Of a stretch of 64,000 nucleotides of DNA, positions 8,619 to 17,369 are shown one piece after another (positions within the stretch are counted from its first letter, which is position 1; every line of letters starts with the position of its first letter). Position numbers and translations under genes: made by a program. Below the pieces are notes generated by a model, which worked only from the letters and a program-made list of their open reading frames with translations, made no database searches and was not told the DNA's origin. The stretch is from PZPK01 sp963974595 (GTDB taxonomy: Bacteria > Pseudomonadota > Gammaproteobacteria > Pseudomonadales > Oleiphilaceae): contig CAXBDA010000004.1 in the NCBI GenBank assembly GCA_963974595.1, forward strand, positions 23,482 through 87,481, given 5' to 3'.

Positions 8619-9647
8619 CTAAAAAGCACCCGTAAATAGTGTTTCACCGTTCAAACCTTGCTTTTCCAAAATATCACGTAAACGCTTGAGCGCCTCTACC
8701 TGTATTTGTCTAACGCGCTCTCTGGTCAAGCCAATTTCTTTACCCACTTCTTCAAGCGTGCTCATTCTATAACCGCGCAGACCAAAGCGTCGTGATAAGA
8801 CCTCTTGCTGCTTACCTGAAAGTTGATCCAGCCAACCATCAATACTTCCACGCAAATTACTTTCTTGAAGCAGTTCAGCAGGATCAGAAGCCGATTCATC
8901 AGCCACTGTATCTAACAGGGATTTATCGGTACTGCCGCCCATCGGCATGTCCACAGAAGTAACACGCTCATTAAGACCCAGCATACGCTTAACATCTGCA
9001 ACTGGCTTATCTAAAAGATCTGCGATTTCTTCTGGTGATGGCTCATGATCCAGTTTCTGGGTTAGTTCACGCGCTGCACGCAAATACAAATTTAATTCTT
9101 TGACAACATGAATTGGCAGACGGATTGTCCGCGTCTGATTCATAATGGCACGTTCAATTGTCTGGCGAATCCACCAGGTAGCGTACGTTGAAAAACGGAA
9201 ACCTCGCTCCGGATCAAACTTTTCAACAGCCCTGATAAGACCTAAGTTACCTTCTTCAATCAAATCTAATAACGTCAACCCACGATTCACATAGCGACGT
9301 GAAATTTTAACCACTAAGCGCAGATTACTTTCAATCATACGTTTACGGCCAGCCTCATCACCTTTCTGCGCTAAACGAGCAAAATAAACTTCTTCATCTG
9401 GAGATAGTAAGGGAGAAAAACCAATTTCGTTAAGGTACATTTGCGTTGCGTCTAATTGACGATACGCTGTTTGTCCTTCAGATATGCCAAGACTTGAAGC
9501 TTTCTTTGCTTTTCCTCTTCCTGCATAAATTGATGTGACAACTGAATCATCTTCAGCCTCGTTATCTACGGTATCAGTTGAAGCCTCTTCAGCCAAACCC
9601 GTACCGCCTTCAACTAAATCAAAATACATATCTCTTTCTGCTGACAT
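8619..9647 (-). CDS. rpoS: RNA polymerase sigma factor RpoS
   Basis: Stationary-phase and general stress sigma factor of the sigma-70 family, 342 residues. It has an acidic N-terminal extension (1 to about 62), region 1.2 (DATQMYLNEIG), region 2 (IESNLRLVVKISRRY, GNLGLIRAVEKFD, YATWWIRQTIERAI), region 3 and region 4 with the helix-turn-helix TLEEVGKEIGLTRERVRQIQ. RpoS rather than RpoD or RpoH is supported by its length, the TRTIRLPIHVVKE segment and its place directly after nlpD. A GAGG ribosome site lies 8 bp before ATG. In relatives the main rpoS promoter lies inside nlpD, so the same may hold here, although I cannot point to it. It ends at a shared terminator. Confidence 0.97.
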   Translation of the reverse strand: MSAERDMYFDLVEGGTGLAEEASTDTVDNEAEDDSVVTSIYAGRGKAKKASSLGISEGQTAYRQLDATQMYLNEIGFSPLLSPDEEVYFARLAQKGDEAGRKRMIESNLRLVVKISRRYVNRGLTLLDLIEEGNLGLIRAVEKFDPERGFRFSTYATWWIRQTIERAIMNQTRTIRLPIHVVKELNLYLRAARELTQKLDHEPSPEEIADLLDKPVADVKRMLGLNERVTSVDMPMGGSTDKSLLDTVADESASDPAELLQESNLRGSIDGWLDQLSGKQQEVLSRRFGLRGYRMSTLEEVGKEIGLTRERVRQIQVEALKRLRDILEKQGLNGETLFTGAF

Positions 9648-9764
9648 CTGTCTTGCCTCGCTTTTTATTGTTTACTTTGCACACTTTTCACAAAGCAACC
9701 TAGCTGTTTATATTTCTTATCAAACCCCATCATGTGAGTATTTGATGCTACATCGGTTTGATCT

Positions 9765-10595
9765 TTACTTAGGAAGGTATTTAAGAGGATCAACAGGTTG
9801 ACCATCTCTACGAATCTCAAAATGTAATTTTATTTGTTGTGATTCAGAACTACCCATCTCAGCAATTTTCTGCCCGATTTTTATTATTTGCCCTTCCTTA
9901 ACAAGAATTTTGCGATTATGAGCGTAAGCACTTAAATAGCGTTCATTATGGTTAATAATGACCAAATTACCGTAGCCCAATAAACCGTTACCCGCATAGA
10001 CAACCTCTCCGTCTGCCGCAGCGAATATTGGATCGCCGATCTGCCCAGCAATATCGATACCTTTATTAGGTACACCCCGGGCAAGTCCATCCACATTTCC
10101 AGAAGAACGTGAATAGTATTTGGCAATAATCGGGCCAAGATGAGGCCGCTTCCATTTTATATTTCTGAAGTTCTTGTATTTTTTATTTTTCGTTACAGCT
10201 TTACGTTCGCTTACAGTTTTTTTACTTCTTGTTACACTTCCCTTCTTAGGATTTTCATTCTTGCTGTGCTTTGTGCTTTTAGATCTATAACTAAGTGATT
10301 TCTCTAAACTAATTTTCTGGCCCGGCACAATAAGGTAAGGCGGCTTTAAATTGTTAGTCTCCGCTAACTCCCTTAACTCTCTACCGTATCGCCAGGCAAT
10401 CTTATACAAGGTATCACCAGGCTGAACGACGTGCTGCCCAAAATACACAGGTGGGTTGAAGTTTTTATTGAGATAAATAGAAGATGAAGTACAAGATGAT
10501 AGAGATAAAAAAACAAAGATACACAATGTTACATTGATTGATAATTGATCAGATCGACGCGTATGACATTTAGATTTTGAATGTTTTTTAATCAA
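9765..10595 (-). CDS. nlpD: Murein hydrolase activator NlpD, lipoprotein
   Basis: NlpD is an outer-membrane lipoprotein that activates the amidase AmiC during septal splitting. The 276-residue product has a lipobox LSSC (acylated C35), a LysM domain (about 54-98, HVVQPGDTLYKIAWRYG), a basic low-complexity linker and a C-terminal LytM/M23 domain. The first zinc histidine of active M23 enzymes is asparagine here (NKGIDIAG), while AYAH and LHFEIR remain. Loss of metal ligands is normal in NlpD and agrees with an activator rather than an enzyme. The start is TTG at 10595. An in-frame stop lies just upstream and an AAAGGTG ribosome site sits 7 bp before it, so no other start fits. Confidence 0.94.
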   Translation of the reverse strand: MIKKHSKSKCHTRRSDQLSINVTLCIFVFLSLSSCTSSSIYLNKNFNPPVYFGQHVVQPGDTLYKIAWRYGRELRELAETNNLKPPYLIVPGQKISLEKSLSYRSKSTKHSKNENPKKGSVTRSKKTVSERKAVTKNKKYKNFRNIKWKRPHLGPIIAKYYSRSSGNVDGLARGVPNKGIDIAGQIGDPIFAAADGEVVYAGNGLLGYGNLVIINHNERYLSAYAHNRKILVKEGQIIKIGQKIAEMGSSESQQIKLHFEIRRDGQPVDPLKYLPK

Positions 10596-10757
10596 AATGT
10601 CACACCTTTATATTCCAAAAATGACTATAAATTTATTTTATTATTCAATAAAGAATATCTACATCTAGAAAATTAATTAACTAATTTCGCTAAGCCCTTA
10701 ATCTTTAATCATATTACTAATAATTATATTGCGCGAAGCTGTTACCTTATAAAATAA

Positions 10758-10776
10758 GTGATACCTCTGGTATCAC
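10758..10776 (-). terminator. Terminator after the DUF368 gene
   Basis: A perfect 8-bp inverted repeat (GTGATACC-TCT-GGTATCAC) lies 39 bp after the stop of the minus-strand DUF368 gene. The minus-strand transcript continues with a T-rich stretch (TTATTTTAT), as in intrinsic terminators. It separates DUF368 from nlpD, so nlpD-rpoS should have its own promoter in 10596-10757. Confidence 0.7.
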
Positions 10777-10814
10777 AAAGCACGAACAGATAATTTTATT
10801 TTATTACCTATTTT

Positions 10815-11732
10815 TTATCCTTTCTTAGCGAAACTCGACAAGACACAAACAAGTACTACAGATAAAATAACACAACCAGACGCCAGAATTACCTGAGAGT
10901 CCGCCCCGCTCATTAATTCATAAGTGGACGGCATTATTGGTGACTCAGTCAGCGGCACCAACTCACCCTGACTACTTTCACGATAACTTAATACCTCTTT
11001 CCATGGCCAAATCTTAGGCATCGCACCTAACATAAAACCTATCAATACCGATAAAGTTAAGGACTTATATTTATCAAAAGCCCATGACAAAACATTTGCA
11101 ATAGACAACAAGCCGACTAGACACCCTGCACAGAACAAACCAAGCGTTGACCACTCAAACTCTTTAATCGCCTCCAAAATCCAAGCATAACTACCTAGAA
11201 TCACCAAAATAAAACTACCAGATATACCCGGGAGCACCATGGCACAAATAGCCAATACACCTGAGATAAATATCGTCACAGCATTTTTCTCAAGCGAAGC
11301 GGGAGAAACCTGAGTAATACTCCAAGCAAGTAAACCGGCTAGAAGCAATGCTATCACCAATGAAAATGTCCATTTATTGACATCTCTAGCGACAATAAAA
11401 ATCGAAGCAAGAATTAGCCCAAAAAAGCCAGACCACAGAGGAATGGGGTACTGTACCATCATAAAACTAATGAGCTTTGCTAAGGATATGACACTTATTA
11501 AGATGCCTGAAAACAGGGTCACTAAAAAGATACAGTCAGATTCTTCGAGAAAACGCTTAGGCGTTTTGTGTTTTATAAAACCAAACAGGGATGGTAGGAA
11601 GTTTTTTAATGCATGGAGTAAGCGCTCATAAATACCTGTAATAAAGGCGACAGTCCCTCCGGAAACACCTGGCACAATGTCTGCCGCCCCCATTAACATC
11701 CCTTTTATTAATACCCAAATTTCAAACTTCAC
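10815..11732 (-). CDS. DUF368 family polyprenyl-phosphate transporter (PopT-like)
   Basis: A 305-residue polytopic inner-membrane protein with the DUF368 signature near its start (GAADIVPGVSGGTVAFITGIY) and a second copy-like segment in the middle (AMVLPGISGSFILVILGSY). The family was recently assigned to recycling of undecaprenyl phosphate across the cytoplasmic membrane, feeding peptidoglycan and O-antigen synthesis. GTG at 11732 is used, with AAGGA 7 bp upstream. It sits between pcm and nlpD. In some gammaproteobacteria I recall a DedA-like protein at this spot, a different family with the same proposed job. Its neighbour NlpD also acts on the cell wall. Confidence 0.88.
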   Translation of the reverse strand: MKFEIWVLIKGMLMGAADIVPGVSGGTVAFITGIYERLLHALKNFLPSLFGFIKHKTPKRFLEESDCIFLVTLFSGILISVISLAKLISFMMVQYPIPLWSGFFGLILASIFIVARDVNKWTFSLVIALLLAGLLAWSITQVSPASLEKNAVTIFISGVLAICAMVLPGISGSFILVILGSYAWILEAIKEFEWSTLGLFCAGCLVGLLSIANVLSWAFDKYKSLTLSVLIGFMLGAMPKIWPWKEVLSYRESSQGELVPLTESPIMPSTYELMSGADSQVILASGCVILSVVLVCVLSSFAKKG

Positions 11733-11795
11733 CTATTTTTCCTTACATAAAACACCAGAAAACCAACAGAGAGCGCACATTTAGCAAACTAAAAA

Positions 11796-12458
11796 CTAAC
11801 GAACTGTACCCGGTAGAAATGGCACAAACAGAGCTGGCTCAATGGTCTGCTGGTCAAAACTAGCACCCCGCCTGGTCACTATGGTCAGGCTTTGAGTGAC
11901 ATCACCCAAAGGCAAAATCATCTTACCCCCTTCTTTTAACTGTCTAATTAGCTCTTGTGGTATTTCTTTAGGCGCGGCCGTCATGATAATGGCATCGTAT
12001 AAGCCTCTTTCTGGCCAGCCAATACCCCCGTCCGCATGACGGGTGTAAATATTTTTAAGCTTGAGCAAGGAAAAACGTTGAACCGCTTTCTTTAAAAGAG
12101 GGTTAATACGCTCCACACTGAAGACTTCATCGACCAACCGAGACAACACTGCGGCTTGATAACCAGACCCCGTCCCCAACTCTAAGACTCTTCGAGGCGC
12201 AGCCTCCAGCAATAATTCTGTCATTCTGGCTACGATATAAGGCTGGGAAATAGTTTGGTTATGTCCTATGGGAAGCGCAGTGTCTTCATAAGCACGATGC
12301 GACAAAGCTTCATCCAAAAAAATATGCCTTGGCATATCCGCCATCACTGACAAGACTTTTTCATTCGTAATACCGCCATCCCTTAGCCTTTGCACCAAAC
12401 GTAAACGAGTTCGCTTGGACGTCATACCTATCCCTGCCAGATCAAGAGCCTGACTCAC
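11796..12458 (-). CDS. pcm: Protein-L-isoaspartate O-methyltransferase
   Basis: Uses SAM to methylate isoaspartyl residues in damaged proteins, starting their repair. Motifs are TISQPYIVARMTELL and the SAM-binding VLELGTGSGYQAAVL, followed by the post-I acidic segment VFSVERI. The outermost start is GTG at 12458, with GAGG about 9 bp upstream, 4 bp after surE. The family alignment instead begins at MTSKRTRLRL (ATG 12425, 209 residues), so either start is possible. It is part of the truD-surE-pcm cluster and is followed 63 bp later by DUF368. RpoS, pcm and surE often travel together as stationary-phase survival genes. Confidence 0.95.
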   Translation of the reverse strand: MSQALDLAGIGMTSKRTRLRLVQRLRDGGITNEKVLSVMADMPRHIFLDEALSHRAYEDTALPIGHNQTISQPYIVARMTELLLEAAPRRVLELGTGSGYQAAVLSRLVDEVFSVERINPLLKKAVQRFSLLKLKNIYTRHADGGIGWPERGLYDAIIMTAAPKEIPQELIRQLKEGGKMILPLGDVTQSLTIVTRRGASFDQQTIEPALFVPFLPGTVR

Positions 12459-12462
12459 TGCT

Positions 12463-13230
12463 TTATTCCTCTAACCAAGTTTTCATTGAGTTCAGTACAT
12501 CATATTGCGTCATATCGACATGAATAGGCGTTACTGATATGTAATTATTTGCGACGGCATGGAAGTCGGTCCCTTCCCCTGCATCATCGCCATCACCAGC
12601 AAGCGCTATCCAGAAACGCTGATGACCTCTTGGGTCTGACACTATGTGCGGGTCATGCCCTTTTGCTCTATGACCTAAACGAGTCACTTTCATACCTTTC
12701 AATTCATCATAAGGTATATCTGGCACATTTATATTTAAAACTGTCCGTTTCGGAAATTGATAGCCGACACTTCTCTTTAAGAAATCCAAAATGGCTAAGG
12801 CAGCAGTTTCGTAGAAAAAGTTTCCACGATTAACCAAAGAAACTGCAATCGCGGGTAATGACAAAAAACGGCCCTCTATCGCTGCTGCCACTGTCCCGGA
12901 ATACAAGACATCATCACCTAAATTCTCATGGCTATTGATACCGGAGATAACCCGCTCAAACTCGGTATCACCATCATCCCCGTACTGACTCTGAAATAAA
13001 CTGGACAAGCCTAAATGCACACTATCAGTAGGCGTCCCATCTATAGACAAAAAGCCCGATGACAAACGCGTAACCTTTAACGGCCGCCCCAAAGTTAATG
13101 ATCCACTCGCACCGCTATGATCTCTATCTGGAGCAGCCACCCTTATATTGTGATGCGCTGATATAAGATCTGCCAACGTCGACAAACCTTCGGCATGAAC
13201 ACCGTCATCATTCGAAAGCAAAATTGTCAT
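12463..13230 (-). CDS. surE: 5'/3'-nucleotidase SurE
   Basis: A metal-dependent phosphatase of nucleoside monophosphates, linked to stationary-phase survival. The N-terminal metal-binding ILLSNDDGVHAEG, the GTPTDSVHLG motif and SGINSHENLGDDVLYSGTVAAA are all present, with a length of 255 residues as expected. In many SurE proteins the third motif reads SGxNxGxNxG; here histidine-glutamate stands at the second G-x pair, a mild variation. ATG at 13230 is clear. It follows truD by 19 bp and precedes pcm by 4 bp, so the three are probably one transcript. Confidence 0.96.
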   Translation of the reverse strand: MTILLSNDDGVHAEGLSTLADLISAHHNIRVAAPDRDHSGASGSLTLGRPLKVTRLSSGFLSIDGTPTDSVHLGLSSLFQSQYGDDGDTEFERVISGINSHENLGDDVLYSGTVAAAIEGRFLSLPAIAVSLVNRGNFFYETAALAILDFLKRSVGYQFPKRTVLNINVPDIPYDELKGMKVTRLGHRAKGHDPHIVSDPRGHQRFWIALAGDGDDAGEGTDFHAVANNYISVTPIHVDMTQYDVLNSMKTWLEE

Positions 13231-13249
13231 TTTAAACCCTTATCAGACC

Positions 13250-14191
13250 TTATTTCTCTGCACCTAAACCCACTTTATACTCAATAAATTCTGAGATAAG
13301 CGATGTTGCAAAACAGCCCGTTGGCAGCAAAAAAGATAAGCTCAGAACATTATTTTTGAGCTCCCAGCTTAGTTTTTCTGGCACGATGAAGTAAGGCCGC
13401 CTTTCTAAGCTTAAGCGATTTTTGTGGATCGCATCAGCAAACACCGGATAGTCTTTCAAGACTTCACGCTCTGAATCCGATAACTCATTTAAGCCTGGCG
13501 TTTCATCCCCATAAAGAGGACCTCCCAGGTTTTCGCTTAAGCAAGTTTTACCTTGTATATACTGCGCCAAGTTCAGATTATAAAGAAAAGAACGTGCTGC
13601 AGATAAATAAAATGACCTTTGCGAACGTGATGCCTTTATTTTCCCACTAAAAAAGCGCTCTCCACGCTCAAGATTCGCACCATGGATTCCAAAGCGCTGC
13701 GCACCAAAATAGTTTGGAAAGCCTGCTGCGGCGATCCTGCCCAACTCCTCTTCCACATACTGAGCAGATTCAAGAGCGCGCACTACTATGTTGAATTTAT
13801 TCGACGAATGCTCACCTCTTCTTAATTTTTTGAGATGCCGGTCATGTTTCAAAATTTCAACGCCATCCAAGCCTAGCTCAGACCAAATCGGCTCAGGCTT
13901 ATTCCCCAGATAAACACTAAACCACTGACGGGTCACTGCCCATCGATCTTTTAAACCGGAAAAGCCCACATCCATTAATCTTACGCTGGCAAATTGCGCA
14001 ATTTTTTCGGCCACATACTCAGTATTTTGGCCTTGTTTTTCTAGCCATAACCAAACATGCTCACCTTCACCAGCCAAGTCAGGCCGTAAAATTTCTTCTA
14101 CGTAAAAGTCTTCTACCCGCGTTTTAATAATACCTTTCGCTGGCGGCTTATGCGTCGCACGAGGGAAATTCAAATCAAACTGCGAGCTCAT
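13250..14191 (-). CDS. truD: tRNA pseudouridine(13) synthase TruD
   Basis: Makes pseudouridine at position 13 of tRNA-Glu and some other RNAs. The catalytic aspartate lies in GFSGLKDRWAVTRQWFSV. The EDFYVEEI start-motif, the YFGAQRFG motif and RSFLYNL are also seen. At 313 residues it is about 30 shorter than E. coli TruD, mainly in the TRUD insertion domain, but no conserved motif is missing. Its ATG overlaps the ispDF stop by 4 bases (ATGA), which suggests translational coupling. Downstream is surE. Confidence 0.95.
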   Translation of the reverse strand: MSSQFDLNFPRATHKPPAKGIIKTRVEDFYVEEILRPDLAGEGEHVWLWLEKQGQNTEYVAEKIAQFASVRLMDVGFSGLKDRWAVTRQWFSVYLGNKPEPIWSELGLDGVEILKHDRHLKKLRRGEHSSNKFNIVVRALESAQYVEEELGRIAAAGFPNYFGAQRFGIHGANLERGERFFSGKIKASRSQRSFYLSAARSFLYNLNLAQYIQGKTCLSENLGGPLYGDETPGLNELSDSEREVLKDYPVFADAIHKNRLSLERRPYFIVPEKLSWELKNNVLSLSFLLPTGCFATSLISEFIEYKVGLGAEK

Positions 14192-15495
14192 TGACTAACA
14201 CCGGATAGATTAACACTAGAAAATACAGGCACTAGAATAACACTTGCCTGACAGGCAATTCCCTCTTTGCGACCGGTAAAACCAAGTTTTTCTGTGGTAG
14301 TTGCTTTTACGCCAACACACGCGCTATCCACTTGAACATCTTCTGCGATATTGACTTGCATCTGACGAATATAGGGTGCCATTTTGGGTGTTTGAGCAAT
14401 AATCGTACTATCAATATTTCCGATTTGATAACCCTGATCGTCAATCAAAGACACCACAGCTTTTAATAGCGTACGGCTATTTGCACCTTGCCACTTTTCA
14501 TCGGTATCCGGGAAATGCTTACCAATATCACCCAGCGCTAAAGCACCCAACAGGGCATCCATGATGGCATGCAATAATACGTCGCCATCAGAATGTGCGA
14601 TTAAGCCCTTTTCATGAGGGATTTTTACACCGCCCAAGATAACAAATTCACCCTCACCAAAAGCATGTACGTCAAAACCTGTGCCTATTCTTGGAAACCT
14701 TAGTGTGTTGTTTTTCAATTTAGACTCATCCTGCCCAGTATGCCTATCTTGATTGATAGACCTTTGGGACCTCTTATTTCCAACTAAATACTCTTTTACC
14801 TTAACAAGATCAGCAGGCAAGGTTACTTTAACATTCTGCTCAAAACCATGAACCATAAAAGCGGATCGGCCAACTATTTCAAGCGCTGAGGCCTCATCAG
14901 TAACAATCAGGCCGCCATCATCACAATATTTCAGCGCATCTCGCAGATCGGCATAGCTAAAAATTTGTGGCGTCATGGCGCGCCACAAGCCTGTTCTATC
15001 AATGGTTTCTTTTATTTTGGGCAGACCTTTGGTATCTTCACCACTAACAATACGCTTCAGGGTATCAGAAACCGGCACACCCAAAACCAAACCTGAGTCT
15101 ACTTGCTTAAGCTCTTCGATTAACAAATCAATCTCTTCTTTAGATAAACAAGGGCGAGCGGCATCATGCACCCACACCCAGTCTCTATCTTTGGCGGTGT
15201 CTGAAATAAACGCCAAGCCATTCAAAACCGTATCTGCTCGCTCTTTTCCACCCTGAAACACCTTAACGCCCTCTTTTAGATTGAGCCCATATTTTTCGAA
15301 ATAAGTATCTTGTTGCGACAAGCCAACATGCACTTCATCAAACGCAGGATGATCTAAAAAGCAGCATAAGGTATGCTCTAAAATCGTTTTATTTTCAATC
15401 TGAAGATACTGCTTAGGTTTATCTGCTTGCATTCTAGAACCAATGCCTGCGGCCGGAATAATAACCCAAAATTTTGGAGGGAGGTGACTAGACAT
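14188..15495 (-). CDS. ispDF: Bifunctional IspD/IspF of the MEP isoprenoid pathway
   Basis: One 435-residue chain joins two MEP-pathway enzymes. The N-terminal part (1 to about 232) is 2-C-methyl-D-erythritol 4-phosphate cytidylyltransferase, with the nucleotide loop PAAGIGSRMQADKPKQYL and the VWVHDAARPCLS motif. A polar linker of about 35 residues follows. Then comes 2-C-methyl-D-erythritol 2,4-cyclodiphosphate synthase (about 268-430), with the zinc site GFDVHAF, the metal and substrate loop HSDGDVLLHAIMDALLGA and ATTTEKLGFTGR. Both active sites look intact. Most gammaproteobacteria have separate ispD and ispF between ftsB and truD, and fusions are best known in alpha- and epsilonproteobacteria. 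The position is the ordinary one. Confidence 0.95.
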   Translation of the reverse strand: MSSHLPPKFWVIIPAAGIGSRMQADKPKQYLQIENKTILEHTLCCFLDHPAFDEVHVGLSQQDTYFEKYGLNLKEGVKVFQGGKERADTVLNGLAFISDTAKDRDWVWVHDAARPCLSKEEIDLLIEELKQVDSGLVLGVPVSDTLKRIVSGEDTKGLPKIKETIDRTGLWRAMTPQIFSYADLRDALKYCDDGGLIVTDEASALEIVGRSAFMVHGFEQNVKVTLPADLVKVKEYLVGNKRSQRSINQDRHTGQDESKLKNNTLRFPRIGTGFDVHAFGEGEFVILGGVKIPHEKGLIAHSDGDVLLHAIMDALLGALALGDIGKHFPDTDEKWQGANSRTLLKAVVSLIDDQGYQIGNIDSTIIAQTPKMAPYIRQMQVNIAEDVQVDSACVGVKATTTEKLGFTGRKEGIACQASVILVPVFSSVNLSGVSQ

Positions 15496-15532
15496 AAATA
15501 AGAAGGTATCAATTTATAAGAAGTTGCGACAT

Positions 15533-15817
15533 TTAATGACTAGAAGTGACAATCATATAAAAACTTTCATTTTCTTTGATCATACCCAGATTAAAGCGCG
15601 CACGCTCTTCGATAGCAGCATAACCATTTTTTAAATCAAGAACTTCTTCATTTAAACGATTATTACGACTTTCAAGAAGCTTATTTTTCGCTATTTGCTG
15701 TTCAACCTTATCTTGCAGCATCCACACTTCGGAATAACTGCCGCTACCTATCCATAGTCGATATTGCAGACCAATAATAACCAAGAGCATCAGACTCCAC
15801 ACCAACTTCATATACAC
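15533..15817 (-). CDS. ftsB: Cell division protein FtsB
   Basis: A small bitopic protein of the FtsQLB divisome subcomplex. It has a short cytoplasmic N-terminus, one membrane segment (about 4-22, LVWSLMLLVIIGLQYRLW) and a periplasmic coiled coil (about 30-70, rich in L, E, K and N). It ends with the conserved segment AIEERARFNLGMIKENESFYMIV. The size (94 residues) and place between eno and ispD match the family. GTG at 15817 has AAGG 5 bp upstream. The ATG at 15811 (MKLVWSL) is more like family starts but spaced 11 bp, so the start is uncertain by two codons. Confidence 0.95.
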   Translation of the reverse strand: MYMKLVWSLMLLVIIGLQYRLWIGSGSYSEVWMLQDKVEQQIAKNKLLESRNNRLNEEVLDLKNGYAAIEERARFNLGMIKENESFYMIVTSSH

Positions 15818-15937
15818 TGTGACCTTAAGGTAATTTTACATCGAACAACAAAATTAACAGTAACTCTAGTCCAGAAAACCATTTCCCGCTAAGCAATGCC
15901 TTAATATTAGAAATTTTTAATGCTAATTAAAACGACA

Positions 15938-15966
15938 AAAGCATCGAGGGAAAACCACGATGCTTT
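15938..15966 (-). terminator. Likely terminator after eno
   Basis: Nine-bp perfect stem (15938-15946 with 15958-15966, AAAGCATCG/CGATGCTTT), 11-nt loop, followed on the minus strand by TTGTCGTTTT. It lies 20 bp after the eno stop. The U tract is interrupted, so read-through into ftsB is possible. Confidence 0.7.
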
Positions 15967-15985
15967 GCTTGTACATCAAAAAAAA

Positions 15986-17278
15986 CTACTGCCCTTTAAT
16001 TTCACTTCTTCCTTTATAAGGTGCTTTTGCACCTAGCTGCTCTTCGATGCGCAGCAAGCGGTTATACTTTGCAACTCTATCAGACCGACATAATGAGCCC
16101 GTTTTAATTTGGCCGGCACAGGTACCTACTGCAAGATCGGCTATCGTTGTATCTTCTGTTTCACCAGAGCGATGAGAAATAACGGCCGTATAACCTGCGT
16201 CTTTCGCCATTTTGATGGCATCCAAGGTTTCACTTAACGTACCAATTTGATTAAATTTAATCAGAATTGAATTAGCGATATTCTTTTCGATACCTTCTGA
16301 CAGAATCTTGGTATTGGTGACAAAAAGATCATCACCCACTAACTGAACACGACTACCAAGCTTTTCAGTTTGATACTGCCAACCAGCCCAATCAGATTCA
16401 TCTTGGCCATCTTCGATAGATACAATCGGATATTGATCGCATAATTCTGCCAAGTAATCACTAAAGCCTTCGGCCGTAAAGACCTTTCCTTCACCACTTA
16501 GATCATATTTACCATCTTTATAAAACTCTGAAGCAGCACAATCTAATGCCAGAGTAATATCTTTATTTAATTCGTAACCGGCTATCGCGACAGCTTCTTT
16601 GATGACGGCTAAGGCACCTGCATTTGAAGATAAATTAGGTGCAAAACCACCTTCATCACCAACGGCTGTATTCAAGCCTTTTACTTTTAAGACATTTTTT
16701 AGCGCATGGAAAATTTCTGCACCGGCTCTTAATGCTTCAGAAAATGTAGGCACGGAAACAGGCTGGATCATGAACTCTTGAATATCAACATTATTGTCAG
16801 CATGTTCACCACCGTTAATGATATTCATCATGGGCACAGGCATAGAGTACTGACCGGATGTACCGTTAATGTCAGCAATATGTGCATATAGTTCGACACC
16901 TTTCTCTTGCGCGGCTGCTTTTGCTGCAGCCAAAGAAACAGCCAAAATTGCATTTGCGCCCAGTTTTGCTTTATTTTCTGTGCCATCCAGATCAAGCATA
17001 ATCTGATCAAGCGCACGCTGATCAGTAACATCTTTACCTTTTAAAGCATCACGAATTTCGCCATTAATACCCGCCACAGCCTTAAGTACACCTTTACCTA
17101 AATAACGTGCTTTATCGCCGTCTCTCAGTTCAAGTGCTTCACGCGAGCCAGTCGATGCACCTGAAGGCGCACATGCTGAACCAATAACTCCTGATGACAA
17201 AATTACATCTGCTTCGACAGTAGGATTACCACGTGAGTCGAGCACTTCACGACCCTTAATATCAACAATTGCTGTCAT
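15986..17278 (-). CDS. eno: Enolase
   Basis: Interconverts 2-phosphoglycerate and phosphoenolpyruvate in glycolysis; in many gammaproteobacteria it is also part of the RNA degradosome. The 430-residue protein carries the mobile loop SGASTGSREALELRDGD, the metal ligands in LALDCAASEF, SIEDG and GDDLFVTN, and the signature SHRSGETEDTTIADLAVG. A strong GGAGG lies 8 bp before ATG at 17278. It follows kdsA by about 90 bp in the conserved pyrG-kdsA-eno-ftsB order, with a likely terminator after it. Confidence 0.98.
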   Translation of the reverse strand: MTAIVDIKGREVLDSRGNPTVEADVILSSGVIGSACAPSGASTGSREALELRDGDKARYLGKGVLKAVAGINGEIRDALKGKDVTDQRALDQIMLDLDGTENKAKLGANAILAVSLAAAKAAAQEKGVELYAHIADINGTSGQYSMPVPMMNIINGGEHADNNVDIQEFMIQPVSVPTFSEALRAGAEIFHALKNVLKVKGLNTAVGDEGGFAPNLSSNAGALAVIKEAVAIAGYELNKDITLALDCAASEFYKDGKYDLSGEGKVFTAEGFSDYLAELCDQYPIVSIEDGQDESDWAGWQYQTEKLGSRVQLVGDDLFVTNTKILSEGIEKNIANSILIKFNQIGTLSETLDAIKMAKDAGYTAVISHRSGETEDTTIADLAVGTCAGQIKTGSLCRSDRVAKYNRLLRIEEQLGAKAPYKGRSEIKGQ

Positions 17279-17369
17279 TTAACTAGCCTCCAATTATGAA
17301 ATTTCTGCTAAGTTTAAAGCCTCAAAATAAACACTTTAAACGTTAAAATATCTAGGTTTATAAGGTATT

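Noticed and set aside
11377..11631. Plus-strand open frame inside the DUF368 gene
   Set aside because: Antisense shadow of a well-supported membrane protein gene, with no ribosome site or recognisable motif.
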